Source of the DNA: Alcanivorax sp. UBA4485
GTDB lineage: Bacteria > Pseudomonadota > Gammaproteobacteria > Pseudomonadales > Alcanivoracaceae
Direction: 5' to 3'
Length of the DNA: 32,415 bases
NCBI GenBank assembly: GCA_002389055.1
Contig: DGNT01000164.1
Span: forward strand, 1 to 32,415
Shown in pieces: positions 24,946-32,415 of this stretch. Each line of letters starts with the position of its first letter. Within the stretch, counting starts at the first letter, position 1. Made by a program: the position numbers and the translations under genes. The notes under the pieces were generated by a model. That model worked only from the letters and a program-made list of their open reading frames with translations, was not told the DNA's origin and made no database searches.

Positions 24946-26304
24946 ATGTCAGAAGCCAATACGGTTATTCCGCTGCGTGAACATCAGGAGCCGGACACCC
25001 GGGAACCGCGCCGCTTTAAGGTGTTCACCGCCCGCCAGTTGGACAAAATCGAACAATTGCAGCGCCTCGACGAGGACGCCCGTTTCGCCATGCGCGTGGT
25101 GGCCAATGTGCTGCCGTTCCGCGTCAACGAGTACGTGATCGAGGAACTGATTGACTGGGACAAGGTGCCCGACGACCCGATCTACCAGCTCACCTTCCCG
25201 CAGAAAGGCATGCTGGCGCCGGAACACTTCGACAAGGTGGCCGAGGCCATGCGCGGCGGCGACAAGGCGGAGATCGACGCCGCCGTGGCCGAGGTCCGCG
25301 AGGCCCTCAACCCGCACCCCGCCGGGCAAATGGAACACAACATCCCGGAAGTGGACGGCGAGAAGGTTGAAGGCATTCAGCACAAATACAACGAAACCGT
25401 GCTGTTCTTCCCCAGCCAGGGCCAGGTCTGCCACAGCTACTGCACCTTCTGTTTCCGCTGGGCCCAGTTCATCGGCGACAACGATCTCAAGATCGCCACC
25501 AAGGAAGCCGGCCAGCTGAAACGCTACGTGCAGGCGCATCCGGAGATCACCGACATCCTGATCACCGGCGGCGACCCGCTGGTGATGAAGACCAGGAACC
25601 TGCGCGCCCACATCGAACCGCTGCTGGAACTGGAGCAGATCCGCACCATCCGCATCGGCTCCAAGGCGCTCACCTTCTGGCCCCAGCGAGTGATCTCCGA
25701 CAAGGACGCCGATGACCTGCTCGACCTGTTCCGTGAAGTGCAGGCCGCCGGCAAGCACCTGGCGCTGATGGCCCACTACAACCACTGGCGCGAGCTGGAA
25801 CCGGCCATCGCCCGGGAAGCCATTGCCCGGGTACGCGAAACCGGTGCCCAGATCCGCGCCCAGGGCCCGCTGCTGGCGCACATCAACGACAACGCCGACG
25901 ACTGGGCGCGCCTGTGGCAGACCCAGGTGGAGCTGGGCATCGTCCCCTACTACATGTTCGTGGAACGAGACACCGGCGCGCGCCGCTACTTCGAGGTGCC
26001 CCTGGCCCGCGCCTGGCACATCTACCGCGAGGCCATGAAGCAGGTCTCCGGCCTGGCCCGCACCGCCCGCGGCCCGAGCATGTCCAGCCATCCGGGCAAG
26101 GTGGAAATCCAGGGCGTCACCGAGGTCGCCGGCGAGAAGGTGTTCGTGCTGCGCCTGATCCAGGGCCGCAACCCGGACTGGGTACAGCGCCCGTTCTTCG
26201 CCAAGTACAACGAAGACGCCACCTGGCTCAACCACCTGGAGCCGGCGTTCGGCGAAGAGAAGTTCTTCTTCGACGACGAGCTGGCGGATATGGAAGGCGA
26301 ATAA
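24946..26304 (+). CDS. KamA-family radical SAM protein (lysine 2,3-aminomutase-like)
   Basis: This 452-residue radical SAM/PLP enzyme has the cluster motif C-x3-C-x2-C at Cys162, Cys166 and Cys169 (CHSYCTFC), the ITGGDPLVM motif (about 206-214) and a probable PLP lysine, Lys385 (SHPGKVEIQG). The family moves an amino group from C2 to C3 of an amino acid. In clostridial lysine 2,3-aminomutase Asp293 and Asp330 bind the substrate side-chain amine. The first is kept (ND at 314-315), but the second aligns with Arg341. The carboxyl zinc-binding cysteines are missing. Lysine may therefore not be the substrate. AGGAG precedes the ATG. It is divergent from cls. Confidence 0.88.
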   Translation: MSEANTVIPLREHQEPDTREPRRFKVFTARQLDKIEQLQRLDEDARFAMRVVANVLPFRVNEYVIEELIDWDKVPDDPIYQLTFPQKGMLAPEHFDKVAEAMRGGDKAEIDAAVAEVREALNPHPAGQMEHNIPEVDGEKVEGIQHKYNETVLFFPSQGQVCHSYCTFCFRWAQFIGDNDLKIATKEAGQLKRYVQAHPEITDILITGGDPLVMKTRNLRAHIEPLLELEQIRTIRIGSKALTFWPQRVISDKDADDLLDLFREVQAAGKHLALMAHYNHWRELEPAIAREAIARVRETGAQIRAQGPLLAHINDNADDWARLWQTQVELGIVPYYMFVERDTGARRYFEVPLARAWHIYREAMKQVSGLARTARGPSMSSHPGKVEIQGVTEVAGEKVFVLRLIQGRNPDWVQRPFFAKYNEDATWLNHLEPAFGEEKFFFDDELADMEGE

Positions 26305-26346
26305 CGCGCTCAACCCGGGCGCCGGAGGAGCACGGCCGGCCGACGT

Positions 26347-27756
26347 TCACAGCAACGCGGCCAGCCGCGCCAGCGCCCGCTCCACCCGATTATCCCAGCG
26401 CACCGCGCAATTCAGACGCAAACAATGATCGAACTTGCCGGAGGCGGAAAACAACGCCCCCGGCGCGAAGTTCACCCCGGCGTCCAGGGCCCGCTCCGCC
26501 AGCTCCGTGGTGTTCACCTGGCCGGGTAATTCCAGCCACAGCACGAAGCCTCCCGCAGGACGGCTGACCCTGGTTTCCGCCGGAAACAGTTCGGTGACCC
26601 GGTCGGTCATGCGCGCCACCGCCCGGGCATGCTGAGCCCGCACCCGCCGCAAATAACGGTCGTAATGCCCCTTTTCCAGAAAATGCGCCAGCGCCAGTTG
26701 TGACGGCGTGGCCACCGACACCGTATTGATGAACTGCAGATACTGGGCCCGTTGAAAATCCCGCCCGGGCACCAGCCAGCCCACGCGCATCCCCGCCGAC
26801 AAGGTCTTCGAGCACGACGAGCAGTAGTACACCAGGCCGTCCCGGTCCCAGGCCTTGATGGGCAGCGGGCGCGTGCCGCTGAGCGGCAGGTCGCCGTAGA
26901 TGTCGTCCTCCACCAGCGGCACGTCATGGTCCGCCAGCAGACGCAGCAGGGCCTGTTTCCGGCTGTCGGGCATGCACGTGCCCAGGGGGTTGGAAAAGTT
27001 GGGCACCATGACGCAAGCGGCCACCGGCCAGCGCTCCAAAGCCAGCGTGAGCGCCTCCAGGGACAGGCCCTGTATCGGGTCGGTGGGAATCTCCAGGGCC
27101 TTGAGGCCCAGGGACTCAATCACCTGCAACAGCCCGTAGTAGGTGGGCGACTCGATGGCCACGGTGTCGCCTGGCCGGGTCAGCATGCGCAGGGCGATGG
27201 CGACGGATTCCTGGCAGCTGTTGGTGATCAGCACCTCATCCGGGGCCACCGGGCAACGCAACGCCGCCAGCCGACGTGCCAGCCCGGCGCGCAACTCCGG
27301 CGCACCGGGCGGGAACTCATAGCCCACGCAGCGGCGACGCTGTTCGCGCAGCACAGTGCGGAAGGCACGCTCCATCTGCGCCACCGGTTGGAAGTCCGGG
27401 TCAGGCACCGCCGCCCCCAGGTTCACCACCGTCGGGTCGTTCACCGCCTGCACCATGCGCAGCACCCGCTCCTGGCCGGTCACCGGGCGCGGGCGCCGGC
27501 CGGCGCTGGGCAGGCTGGGCGCGTCCCGCCGAGCCAACGGCGGGCACACGAAAAACCCGGATCGCGGTCGCGCCTCCAGCACACCGCGCTGCTCCAACTC
27601 CCGGCAGGCGCTCACCACCGTGGCCACGCTCACGCCGTGCTGCTCACCCAGCTTGCGCACCCCTGGCAGGCGGCTGCCCACCGGATAGACCTGATCACGG
27701 ATCAGCGTCTGCAGCTGTTCCGCCAGTTGCTCATAGCGTTTGTTCGGATAGCCCAT
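26347..27756 (-). CDS. MocR-family (GntR-aminotransferase fusion) transcriptional regulator
   Basis: This 469-residue protein joins a GntR winged helix (residues about 1-75; SRLPGVRKLGEQHGVSVATVVSACRELEQRGVLEARP) to a fold-type I aminotransferase-like domain (about 105-469). The PLP lysine lies in SSCSKTLSAGMRVGWLVPG. MocR proteins use PLP or its adducts as signals and often control a divergent transporter, here LysE. The ATG at 27756 has GAGAGGG nine bases upstream; ATG and GTG codons 6-7 codons further up are less well placed. It is convergent with kamA (42 bp between ends). It could also be a true aminotransferase, but the fusion favours a regulator. Confidence 0.92.
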   Translation of the reverse strand: MGYPNKRYEQLAEQLQTLIRDQVYPVGSRLPGVRKLGEQHGVSVATVVSACRELEQRGVLEARPRSGFFVCPPLARRDAPSLPSAGRRPRPVTGQERVLRMVQAVNDPTVVNLGAAVPDPDFQPVAQMERAFRTVLREQRRRCVGYEFPPGAPELRAGLARRLAALRCPVAPDEVLITNSCQESVAIALRMLTRPGDTVAIESPTYYGLLQVIESLGLKALEIPTDPIQGLSLEALTLALERWPVAACVMVPNFSNPLGTCMPDSRKQALLRLLADHDVPLVEDDIYGDLPLSGTRPLPIKAWDRDGLVYYCSSCSKTLSAGMRVGWLVPGRDFQRAQYLQFINTVSVATPSQLALAHFLEKGHYDRYLRRVRAQHARAVARMTDRVTELFPAETRVSRPAGGFVLWLELPGQVNTTELAERALDAGVNFAPGALFSASGKFDHCLRLNCAVRWDNRVERALARLAALL

Positions 27757-27834
27757 GGCGGCGCGCCCTCTCATCACGTCATTGCCAGCACAGTTGCCGT
27801 GAAATCGAACGGCACAGTTCTCTCTCGCAACAAA

Positions 27835-27873
27835 CTGTACCGGTTCAATTTCGACTTTTTATATCTGTATTGG
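27835..27873. promoter_or_regulatory. Direct-repeat operator candidate for the MocR regulator
   Basis: CTGTACCGG (27835-27843) and CTGTATTGG (27865-27873) match at 7 of 9 positions and start exactly 30 bp apart, about three helical turns. MocR proteins typically bind such phased direct repeats. They flank an A+T-rich TTTTTATAT that may hold the lysE -10. Confidence 0.55.
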
Positions 27874-27891
27874 CCAGACCTGTCCACCTAA

Positions 27892-27911
27892 CCTGATCCC
27901 TCTGGATCAGG
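27892..27911 (+). promoter_or_regulatory. Hairpin overlapping the lysE ribosome binding site
   Basis: CCTGATCC-CTCT-GGATCAGG is a perfect 8-bp inverted repeat. The Shine-Dalgarno AGGAG (27909-27913), seven bases before the ATG, is partly within its 3' arm. In RNA this stem would hide part of the ribosome binding site; in DNA it could be another operator. Confidence 0.5.
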
Positions 27912-27920
27912 AGCCCACGC

Positions 27921-28580
27921 ATGACCCTGGAACACCTTCTCCCATTGATCGGCTTCGTCGCCGTGATGAGCGGCACCCCCGGCCCCAATAACCTGATGTT
28001 GATGGCGGCCGGCGCCAACGTCGGCTGGCGCCCCTGCCTGCCCCACCTGCTGGGCATCGCGTTCGGCTGTCAGGCACTGCTGTGGAGCCTGGCTCTGGGG
28101 CTGGGCGGGCTGCTGGCCCACTACCCGGCCCTGAACTGGGGGCTGCGGTTGATCGGCGCCGCGTTCCTGCTGCTGCTGGCCTGGCGGCTCGCCACCACCC
28201 GGGCCCGGCCCGGCGAACAGCGCGCTGCCCGGCCGCTGACGTTCAGCCAGGCGGCCCTGTTCCAGGCGGTCAATCCCAAAGCCTGGATGATGATGGTCAC
28301 CGCCCTGGCCACCTTTACCGGGCCGTCGCGGTTCGTCGCCGATGTGGCGTTGGTCTCCCTGTGTTATCTGCTGGTCGGCTTGCCGCTGATCAGTACCTGG
28401 AACCTGGGCGGGGTGGTGCTCAAGGCGCGGCTGCACCAGGGGCGACGGCTCCGCCACTTCAACCAGGTGATGGCGTTGCTGCTGCTGGCGCTGCTGTATC
28501 CGGTCTTCTTCAGCGCCGACGCACCGCCGCTGCCGGCGCCCGCGGCGACCCCGCCGCAGTGGTGGCTGAGCGTTATGTAG
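27921..28580 (+). CDS. LysE/RhtB-family amino-acid exporter
   Basis: This 219-residue inner-membrane exporter has about six hydrophobic helices and begins with the family signature FVAVMSGTPGPNNLMLMAAGANVGW. FQAVNPKAWMMMVTALATF is the second conserved stretch. LysE/RhtB proteins export amino acids or related metabolites by proton exchange. The substrate cannot be read here, though a MocR regulator suggests an amine or amino-acid signal. It starts at the ATG 27921 behind AGGAG held in a hairpin. After the stop a small GC stem and T-rich run (to 28608) could terminate it before recC. Confidence 0.93.
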   Translation: MTLEHLLPLIGFVAVMSGTPGPNNLMLMAAGANVGWRPCLPHLLGIAFGCQALLWSLALGLGGLLAHYPALNWGLRLIGAAFLLLLAWRLATTRARPGEQRAARPLTFSQAALFQAVNPKAWMMMVTALATFTGPSRFVADVALVSLCYLLVGLPLISTWNLGGVVLKARLHQGRRLRHFNQVMALLLLALLYPVFFSADAPPLPAPAATPPQWWLSVM

Positions 28581-28681
28581 CCGCCCCGGCAGCCGGCACT
28601 TTTTCTTTGCGGGTGAGTCGCTTAGGCTTGGCGGGCGGCCCGCTCGGGCCGTCGATACGGGAAGCTCAGGGGAAGGCGGCG

Positions 28682-31600
28682 ATGCACAACGGTTTCATGG
28701 TGTTGCACGGCAACCGGCTGGAGACGCTCACCGAGCTGGTGGTCGACTGGCTGAAGCAACACCCGCTGGCGCCGTTGGACGAGGAAATCTTCCTGGTCCA
28801 GTCCAACGGCATGGCCCAGTGGCTGAAACTGCAACTGGCGGACGCCCTGGGCATCAGTGCCGGCTTCCAGTTCCAGATGCCGGCCCGCTTCCTGTGGAGC
28901 GCCTACCGCACCGCGCTCGGTGAAGACCGGGTGCCGCGTACTTCGCCGTTCGACAAATCACGCCTGCTGTGGCGCCTGTACCGGCTGCTGCCCACCCTGC
29001 TCGACGCCCCCCATTTCGGCCCGCTCCGCCACTTTCTGTCCGACGACGTGGACGGCCGCAAACGCCACCAGCTGGCGGAACGGCTGGCGGATCTGTTCGA
29101 CGCCTACCAGGTGTACCGGGCCGACTGGCTGGCGGACTGGGAACGAGGCGACGACCGGCTGCGCCGCGCCGAGGACCGGGACCGCTTCGACGACTTCCCC
29201 GCCAGCCAGCTGTGGCAGGCCCATCTGTGGCGCGCCCTGCTCTCGGACATGGACGCGGACAAACAGGGGCTCAGCCGCAGCGCCATCCACCGTGCTTTCG
29301 TTGACACCCTGCAGCAGGACACCCCGCCGGCGGGACTGCCGCGCCGGCTGATTATCTTCGGCATCAGCGCCCTGCCCCAGCAGGCGTTGGAAGCCCTGGC
29401 GGCGCTCAGCCGCCACTGCCAGATTCTGATGCTGGTGCAGAATCCCTGCCAGCATTACTGGGCGGACATCGTCGAGGACAAACAACTGCTGCGCCGTCAG
29501 TTGGACAACCGCAAGCGCCACCTGACCGCCCTGCCGGACAACCCGATCAATCCGCTGCTGGCCGCCTGGGGCAAACAGGGGCGGGATTTTATCGGCCTGC
29601 TCTACGACCACGATGACCCGGACAGTTACCGCAGCGCCTTTCAGAATCAGATCGATCTGTTCGAGAACCTGGAACCACGCACCCTGCTGCAGCGGCTGCA
29701 ACAGGATATTCTCGATCTGGAACCCTTGCCGCCACCCGGTCAGCAGCCGGCCCTGGAGGCCGACGGCTCCCTGCGCTTCCGCATCGGTCACAGCGCCCAG
29801 CGGGAGGTGGAGATCCTGCAGGACGAGTTGCTGGACCGCTTCAGCGCCGACCCGGATCTGCAGCCCCGGGACGTGATCGTCATGGTGCCGGACATCGAAG
29901 CCTATGCGCCGCACATCGACGCCGTGTTCGGCCGCCTGGAACGGGACGACCCGCGCTACCTGCCCTACACACTCAGCGACCGCAGCGCCGGCGCCGCCTC
30001 GCCGCTGGCCCAGGCGATCGAGTCGCTGCTGCATTTGCCGCAATGGCGGTTCACCGCCACCGACATTCTCGACCTGCTGGACGTGCCGGCGGTGCGCGAA
30101 CGCTTCGGCATCGACGAAAGCGACCTGCCGCAACTGGCCCGCTGGATCGACCAGGCCCGCATCCGCTGGGGGCTGAACAGCGAACAGCGGCAGACCCTGG
30201 ACGTGCCCGGCTTCGAGCAGAACAGCTGGGCGTTCGGCCTGAAACGGATGCTGGCCGGCTACCTGCTCGGCGACGGCCCGGCCTGGATGGGCATTGAGCC
30301 GTTGGACGAAGTGGCCGGCCTGGGCGCCGAGCTGGCCGGGCGCCTGGCGCGCCTGCTCGACACCCTGGAACACCACTGGCGCCAGTGCCGCCGCGACGGC
30401 GGCGCCCGCGACTGGCGGCAGCGCTTCACCGCCCTGCTCGACGATCTGTTCCTGCCCGTGGACGAAGCGGATCAAAACCTGGACGCCGGCCTGCGCGATG
30501 CCCTCAACGACTGGATCGCCGCCTGCGACGAAGCGGATTTCGACAGCCCGCTGCCGCTCACCGTGGCGCGCCGGCCGCTGCTCGATGCCCTCAACGCCGA
30601 GAGCCTGTCACAACGCTTCATGGCCGGGCGCATCAACTTCTGCACGCTGATGCCGATGCGCGCCATCCCGTTCCGCCATGTGTGCCTGCTGGGCATGAAG
30701 GACGGCGACTATCCGCGCCAGCAGCAGCCCATGGATTTCGACCTGATGCGCCAGTGGGGCAACTACCGGCCCGGTGACCGCTCGCGCCGGGACGATGACC
30801 GCTACCTGTTCCTGGAAGCGCTGCTCAGCGCCCGCGACAGCCTCTACATCAGCTGGACCGGCCGCAACGTGCGCGACAACAGCGAGCGCCCGCCCTCGGT
30901 GCTGGTGGCGCAACTGCGCGACCATATCAACCAGCGCTGGCACACCGACCAGGGCGAACCGGTGGACGCCCTGACCGTGGCGCACCCGCTGCAGCCGTTC
31001 AGCGCCGACTATTTCGACGCCGATAATCACCGCCTGCACACCTACGCCAACGAATGGCGCGCGCTGCACCAGGACGCCACGCCCCAGGTACGCAATGAAC
31101 AACCGCTGGCGCCGCTGGAAACCGGCGAGCCGGTCACCTGCGCCGCGCTGGGCCGCTTTCTCAAGCAACCGGTGGCGCATTTCTTCGAGCACCGGTTGAA
31201 GGCCCGGCTGAGACAGGACCGCCGCGTGCTGGAGGACAACGAGCCGTTCGCCTTCGACGGCCTGCAACGCTTCCAGCTGCAGGATCAGCTGCTCAGCGAC
31301 GCCCTGCGCGCCGGTCCCGAACAGGCCGGCGCCGCCATGGCCGCCGGGCTGGACCGGCTCGCCGGCAGCGGCGACCTGCCCCTGGCGCCGTTCGCCGAAG
31401 GCAGCCGCGACAGCCTGTTGATGCCGCTGTCCCAGCCGCTGGAGCAGTACTTCGCACTGCTGGCCGAATGCGGGGAACGGCAAGCGCAGCAGGAAATCCG
31501 TCTGCAGGCCGGGCCGTTGCTGATCGAGGACTGGCTCACCGACCTGCGCGGCAGCAGCGCCAATCCACAACGGCTGGTGCTGCACACCGGCCGTCTCAAG

Positions 31601-32056
31601 GACCGCTTCGACAAGATCACCCGGGAGTGGGCGCTGCACCTGGCCGCCTGCGCCGCCGGCCACCCTCTGACCACGCACCTGCAAGCCCAGGACGGTCGCC
31701 TGACCCTGCCGCCGTTGGGCCGCGACGCCGCCCAGGAGCACCTCGACCACATCGGCCACGCCTGGCGCCAGGCCCTGTGCGAGCCGCTGCCCATCGCCTG
31801 CGCCACCGCGTTCGCCTGGCTCAAGGGGGAGGAAAAGGACAACGGCGAATACGAAGCCCGCAAGCAATTCGAATCCGGTTTCATGCACACCGGCGAACAG
31901 GAAAAAGAGCCGGCCCTGGCCCGCGCCTGGACCGACTTCGACGCCCTGCTCGCGCCCCGCCACGGCGACGTCAGCGCCTTCGAATACTGGACCGGGCAGC
32001 TCTATGCGCCGCTGTACGCGCACACCCAATGGCACCAACCGGGGGAGCCGGCATGA
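28682..32056 (+). CDS. recC: Exodeoxyribonuclease V gamma chain
   Basis: This 1124-residue subunit of RecBCD recognises Chi and splits the DNA duplex. It starts VLHGNRLETLTELVVDWLK and has EIFLVQSNGMAQWLKLQLAD, the RecC signature near the amino end. Later typical segments are RINFCTLMPMRAIPFRHVCLLGMKD (shortened here to its key part MPMRAIPFRHVCLLG) and LLSARDSLYISWTGR. Length matches E. coli RecC (1122). The start ATG at 28682 follows GGGGAAGG; the frame runs 200 codons upstream across lysE without homology. It overlaps recB by ATGA, so the two are translationally coupled. Confidence 0.95.
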   Translation: MHNGFMVLHGNRLETLTELVVDWLKQHPLAPLDEEIFLVQSNGMAQWLKLQLADALGISAGFQFQMPARFLWSAYRTALGEDRVPRTSPFDKSRLLWRLYRLLPTLLDAPHFGPLRHFLSDDVDGRKRHQLAERLADLFDAYQVYRADWLADWERGDDRLRRAEDRDRFDDFPASQLWQAHLWRALLSDMDADKQGLSRSAIHRAFVDTLQQDTPPAGLPRRLIIFGISALPQQALEALAALSRHCQILMLVQNPCQHYWADIVEDKQLLRRQLDNRKRHLTALPDNPINPLLAAWGKQGRDFIGLLYDHDDPDSYRSAFQNQIDLFENLEPRTLLQRLQQDILDLEPLPPPGQQPALEADGSLRFRIGHSAQREVEILQDELLDRFSADPDLQPRDVIVMVPDIEAYAPHIDAVFGRLERDDPRYLPYTLSDRSAGAASPLAQAIESLLHLPQWRFTATDILDLLDVPAVRERFGIDESDLPQLARWIDQARIRWGLNSEQRQTLDVPGFEQNSWAFGLKRMLAGYLLGDGPAWMGIEPLDEVAGLGAELAGRLARLLDTLEHHWRQCRRDGGARDWRQRFTALLDDLFLPVDEADQNLDAGLRDALNDWIAACDEADFDSPLPLTVARRPLLDALNAESLSQRFMAGRINFCTLMPMRAIPFRHVCLLGMKDGDYPRQQQPMDFDLMRQWGNYRPGDRSRRDDDRYLFLEALLSARDSLYISWTGRNVRDNSERPPSVLVAQLRDHINQRWHTDQGEPVDALTVAHPLQPFSADYFDADNHRLHTYANEWRALHQDATPQVRNEQPLAPLETGEPVTCAALGRFLKQPVAHFFEHRLKARLRQDRRVLEDNEPFAFDGLQRFQLQDQLLSDALRAGPEQAGAAMAAGLDRLAGSGDLPLAPFAEGSRDSLLMPLSQPLEQYFALLAECGERQAQQEIRLQAGPLLIEDWLTDLRGSSANPQRLVLHTGRLKDRFDKITREWALHLAACAAGHPLTTHLQAQDGRLTLPPLGRDAAQEHLDHIGHAWRQALCEPLPIACATAFAWLKGEEKDNGEYEARKQFESGFMHTGEQEKEPALARAWTDFDALLAPRHGDVSAFEYWTGQLYAPLYAHTQWHQPGEPA

Positions 32057-32415
32057 ACGCTGAACGACCGCTGCCGATTACCTTCCCACTGCACGGCACC
32101 CGGCTGATCGAGGCCAGTGCCGGCACCGGCAAGACCTTTACCCTGGCCGCCCTCTATCTGCGCCTGGTGCTGGGCCACGGCGACGACGACCAAAACAGCG
32201 CCTTCCACCGCCCGCTGCTGCCGCCGGAAATTCTGGTGGTCACCTTCACCGAAGCGGCCACCGAGGAACTGCGCGAGCGCATCCGCGACCGCCTCGCCGA
32301 GGCCGCCCGCCTGTTCGCCGATCCCGCCGCCCAGGCGCGCGACCCGGTGCTCGCCGAGCTGCTCAACGATTACGGCGAACCCGAGCAACGCGTCCGCTGC
32401 GCCCAGCGTCTGGAG
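32053..32415 (+). CDS. recB: Exodeoxyribonuclease V beta chain (5' part, cut by window edge)
   Basis: The first 121 codons encode a UvrD-like helicase start with Walker A ASAGTGKTFT (residues 21-30) and motif Ia VVTFTEAATEELRERIRDRL, as in RecB, the 3'-5' helicase and nuclease subunit of RecBCD. The ATG overlaps the recC stop (ATGA). The remaining roughly 1,050 residues lie beyond the window; recD may follow. Confidence 0.95.
   Translation, partial: MNAERPLPITFPLHGTRLIEASAGTGKTFTLAALYLRLVLGHGDDDQNSAFHRPLLPPEILVVTFTEAATEELRERIRDRLAEAARLFADPAAQARDPVLAELLNDYGEPEQRVRCAQRLE

Noticed and set aside
28082..28681. 200-codon amino extension of recC
   Set aside because: It runs through lysE in another frame and is not RecC-like. 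The RecC start is at 28682.

Overview
The window is a high-GC stretch of a gammaproteobacterial chromosome. Its core gene order (csrA, lysC, alaS, recX, recA, cinA, mutS, fdxA, then a probable rsmZ-type RNA) matches the Pseudomonas/Alcanivorax type of layout. The GC content, the fatty-acid gene module and the arsenosugar-type genes would suit an Alcanivorax-like marine bacterium, but the genus is inference only. No phage, insertion sequence, CRISPR array or replication origin was seen.

Region 1 (1-6,790, all minus): the 5' end of csrA, then lysC, alaS, a TauE/SafE-type permease, recX and recA. recA has a complete SOS control region: a -35/-10 pair (TTGCAC, 17 bp, CATAAT) and a perfect CTGT-N8-ACAG LexA box. 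Region 2 (6,896-10,754, plus): an iron-uptake cassette of ECF sigma factor, anti-sigma regulator and TonB-dependent transducing receptor, behind a promoter overlapped by a strong Fur box. It lies between recA and cinA, which are usually neighbours. Region 3 (10,751-15,664): cinA/pncC, a VTT-domain membrane protein, and a crotonase / TetR / acyl-CoA ligase module with a 9-2-9 palindrome in the divergent promoter. A frameshifted remnant of a ribbon-helix-helix antitoxin follows, just before mutS.

Region 4 (15,772-19,755): mutS, fdxA, then about 500 bp without protein genes. This gap holds the most interesting signal. A perfect GacA box (TGTAAG-N6-CTTACA) stands upstream of a minus-strand RNA of about 120 nt with seven GGA motifs, several in hairpin loops, and it ends at the bidirectional fdxA terminator. 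This is very probably an RsmZ/CsrB-class RNA that sequesters CsrA, the protein encoded at the start of the window. A second structured RNA may run on the plus strand to a strong terminator at 19,375-19,410. A stand-alone Hpt phosphotransfer gene comes next.

Region 5 (19,878-22,342, minus): two glycosyltransferase-family genes translationally coupled to an ArsS-type radical SAM gene, then tRNA-Arg(CCT). Region 6 (22,483-26,304): a 59-residue PLDc_N-like membrane peptide, a four-helix membrane protein, a cardiolipin-synthase-type phospholipase D, and a KamA-family radical SAM aminomutase. Region 7 (26,347-32,415): a MocR regulator divergent from a LysE exporter with a direct-repeat operator candidate between them, then recC and the start of recB, which overlap by ATGA.

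Many long open frames lie antisense to alaS, mutS, cls, recC and others. They are high-GC shadows and are not annotated.
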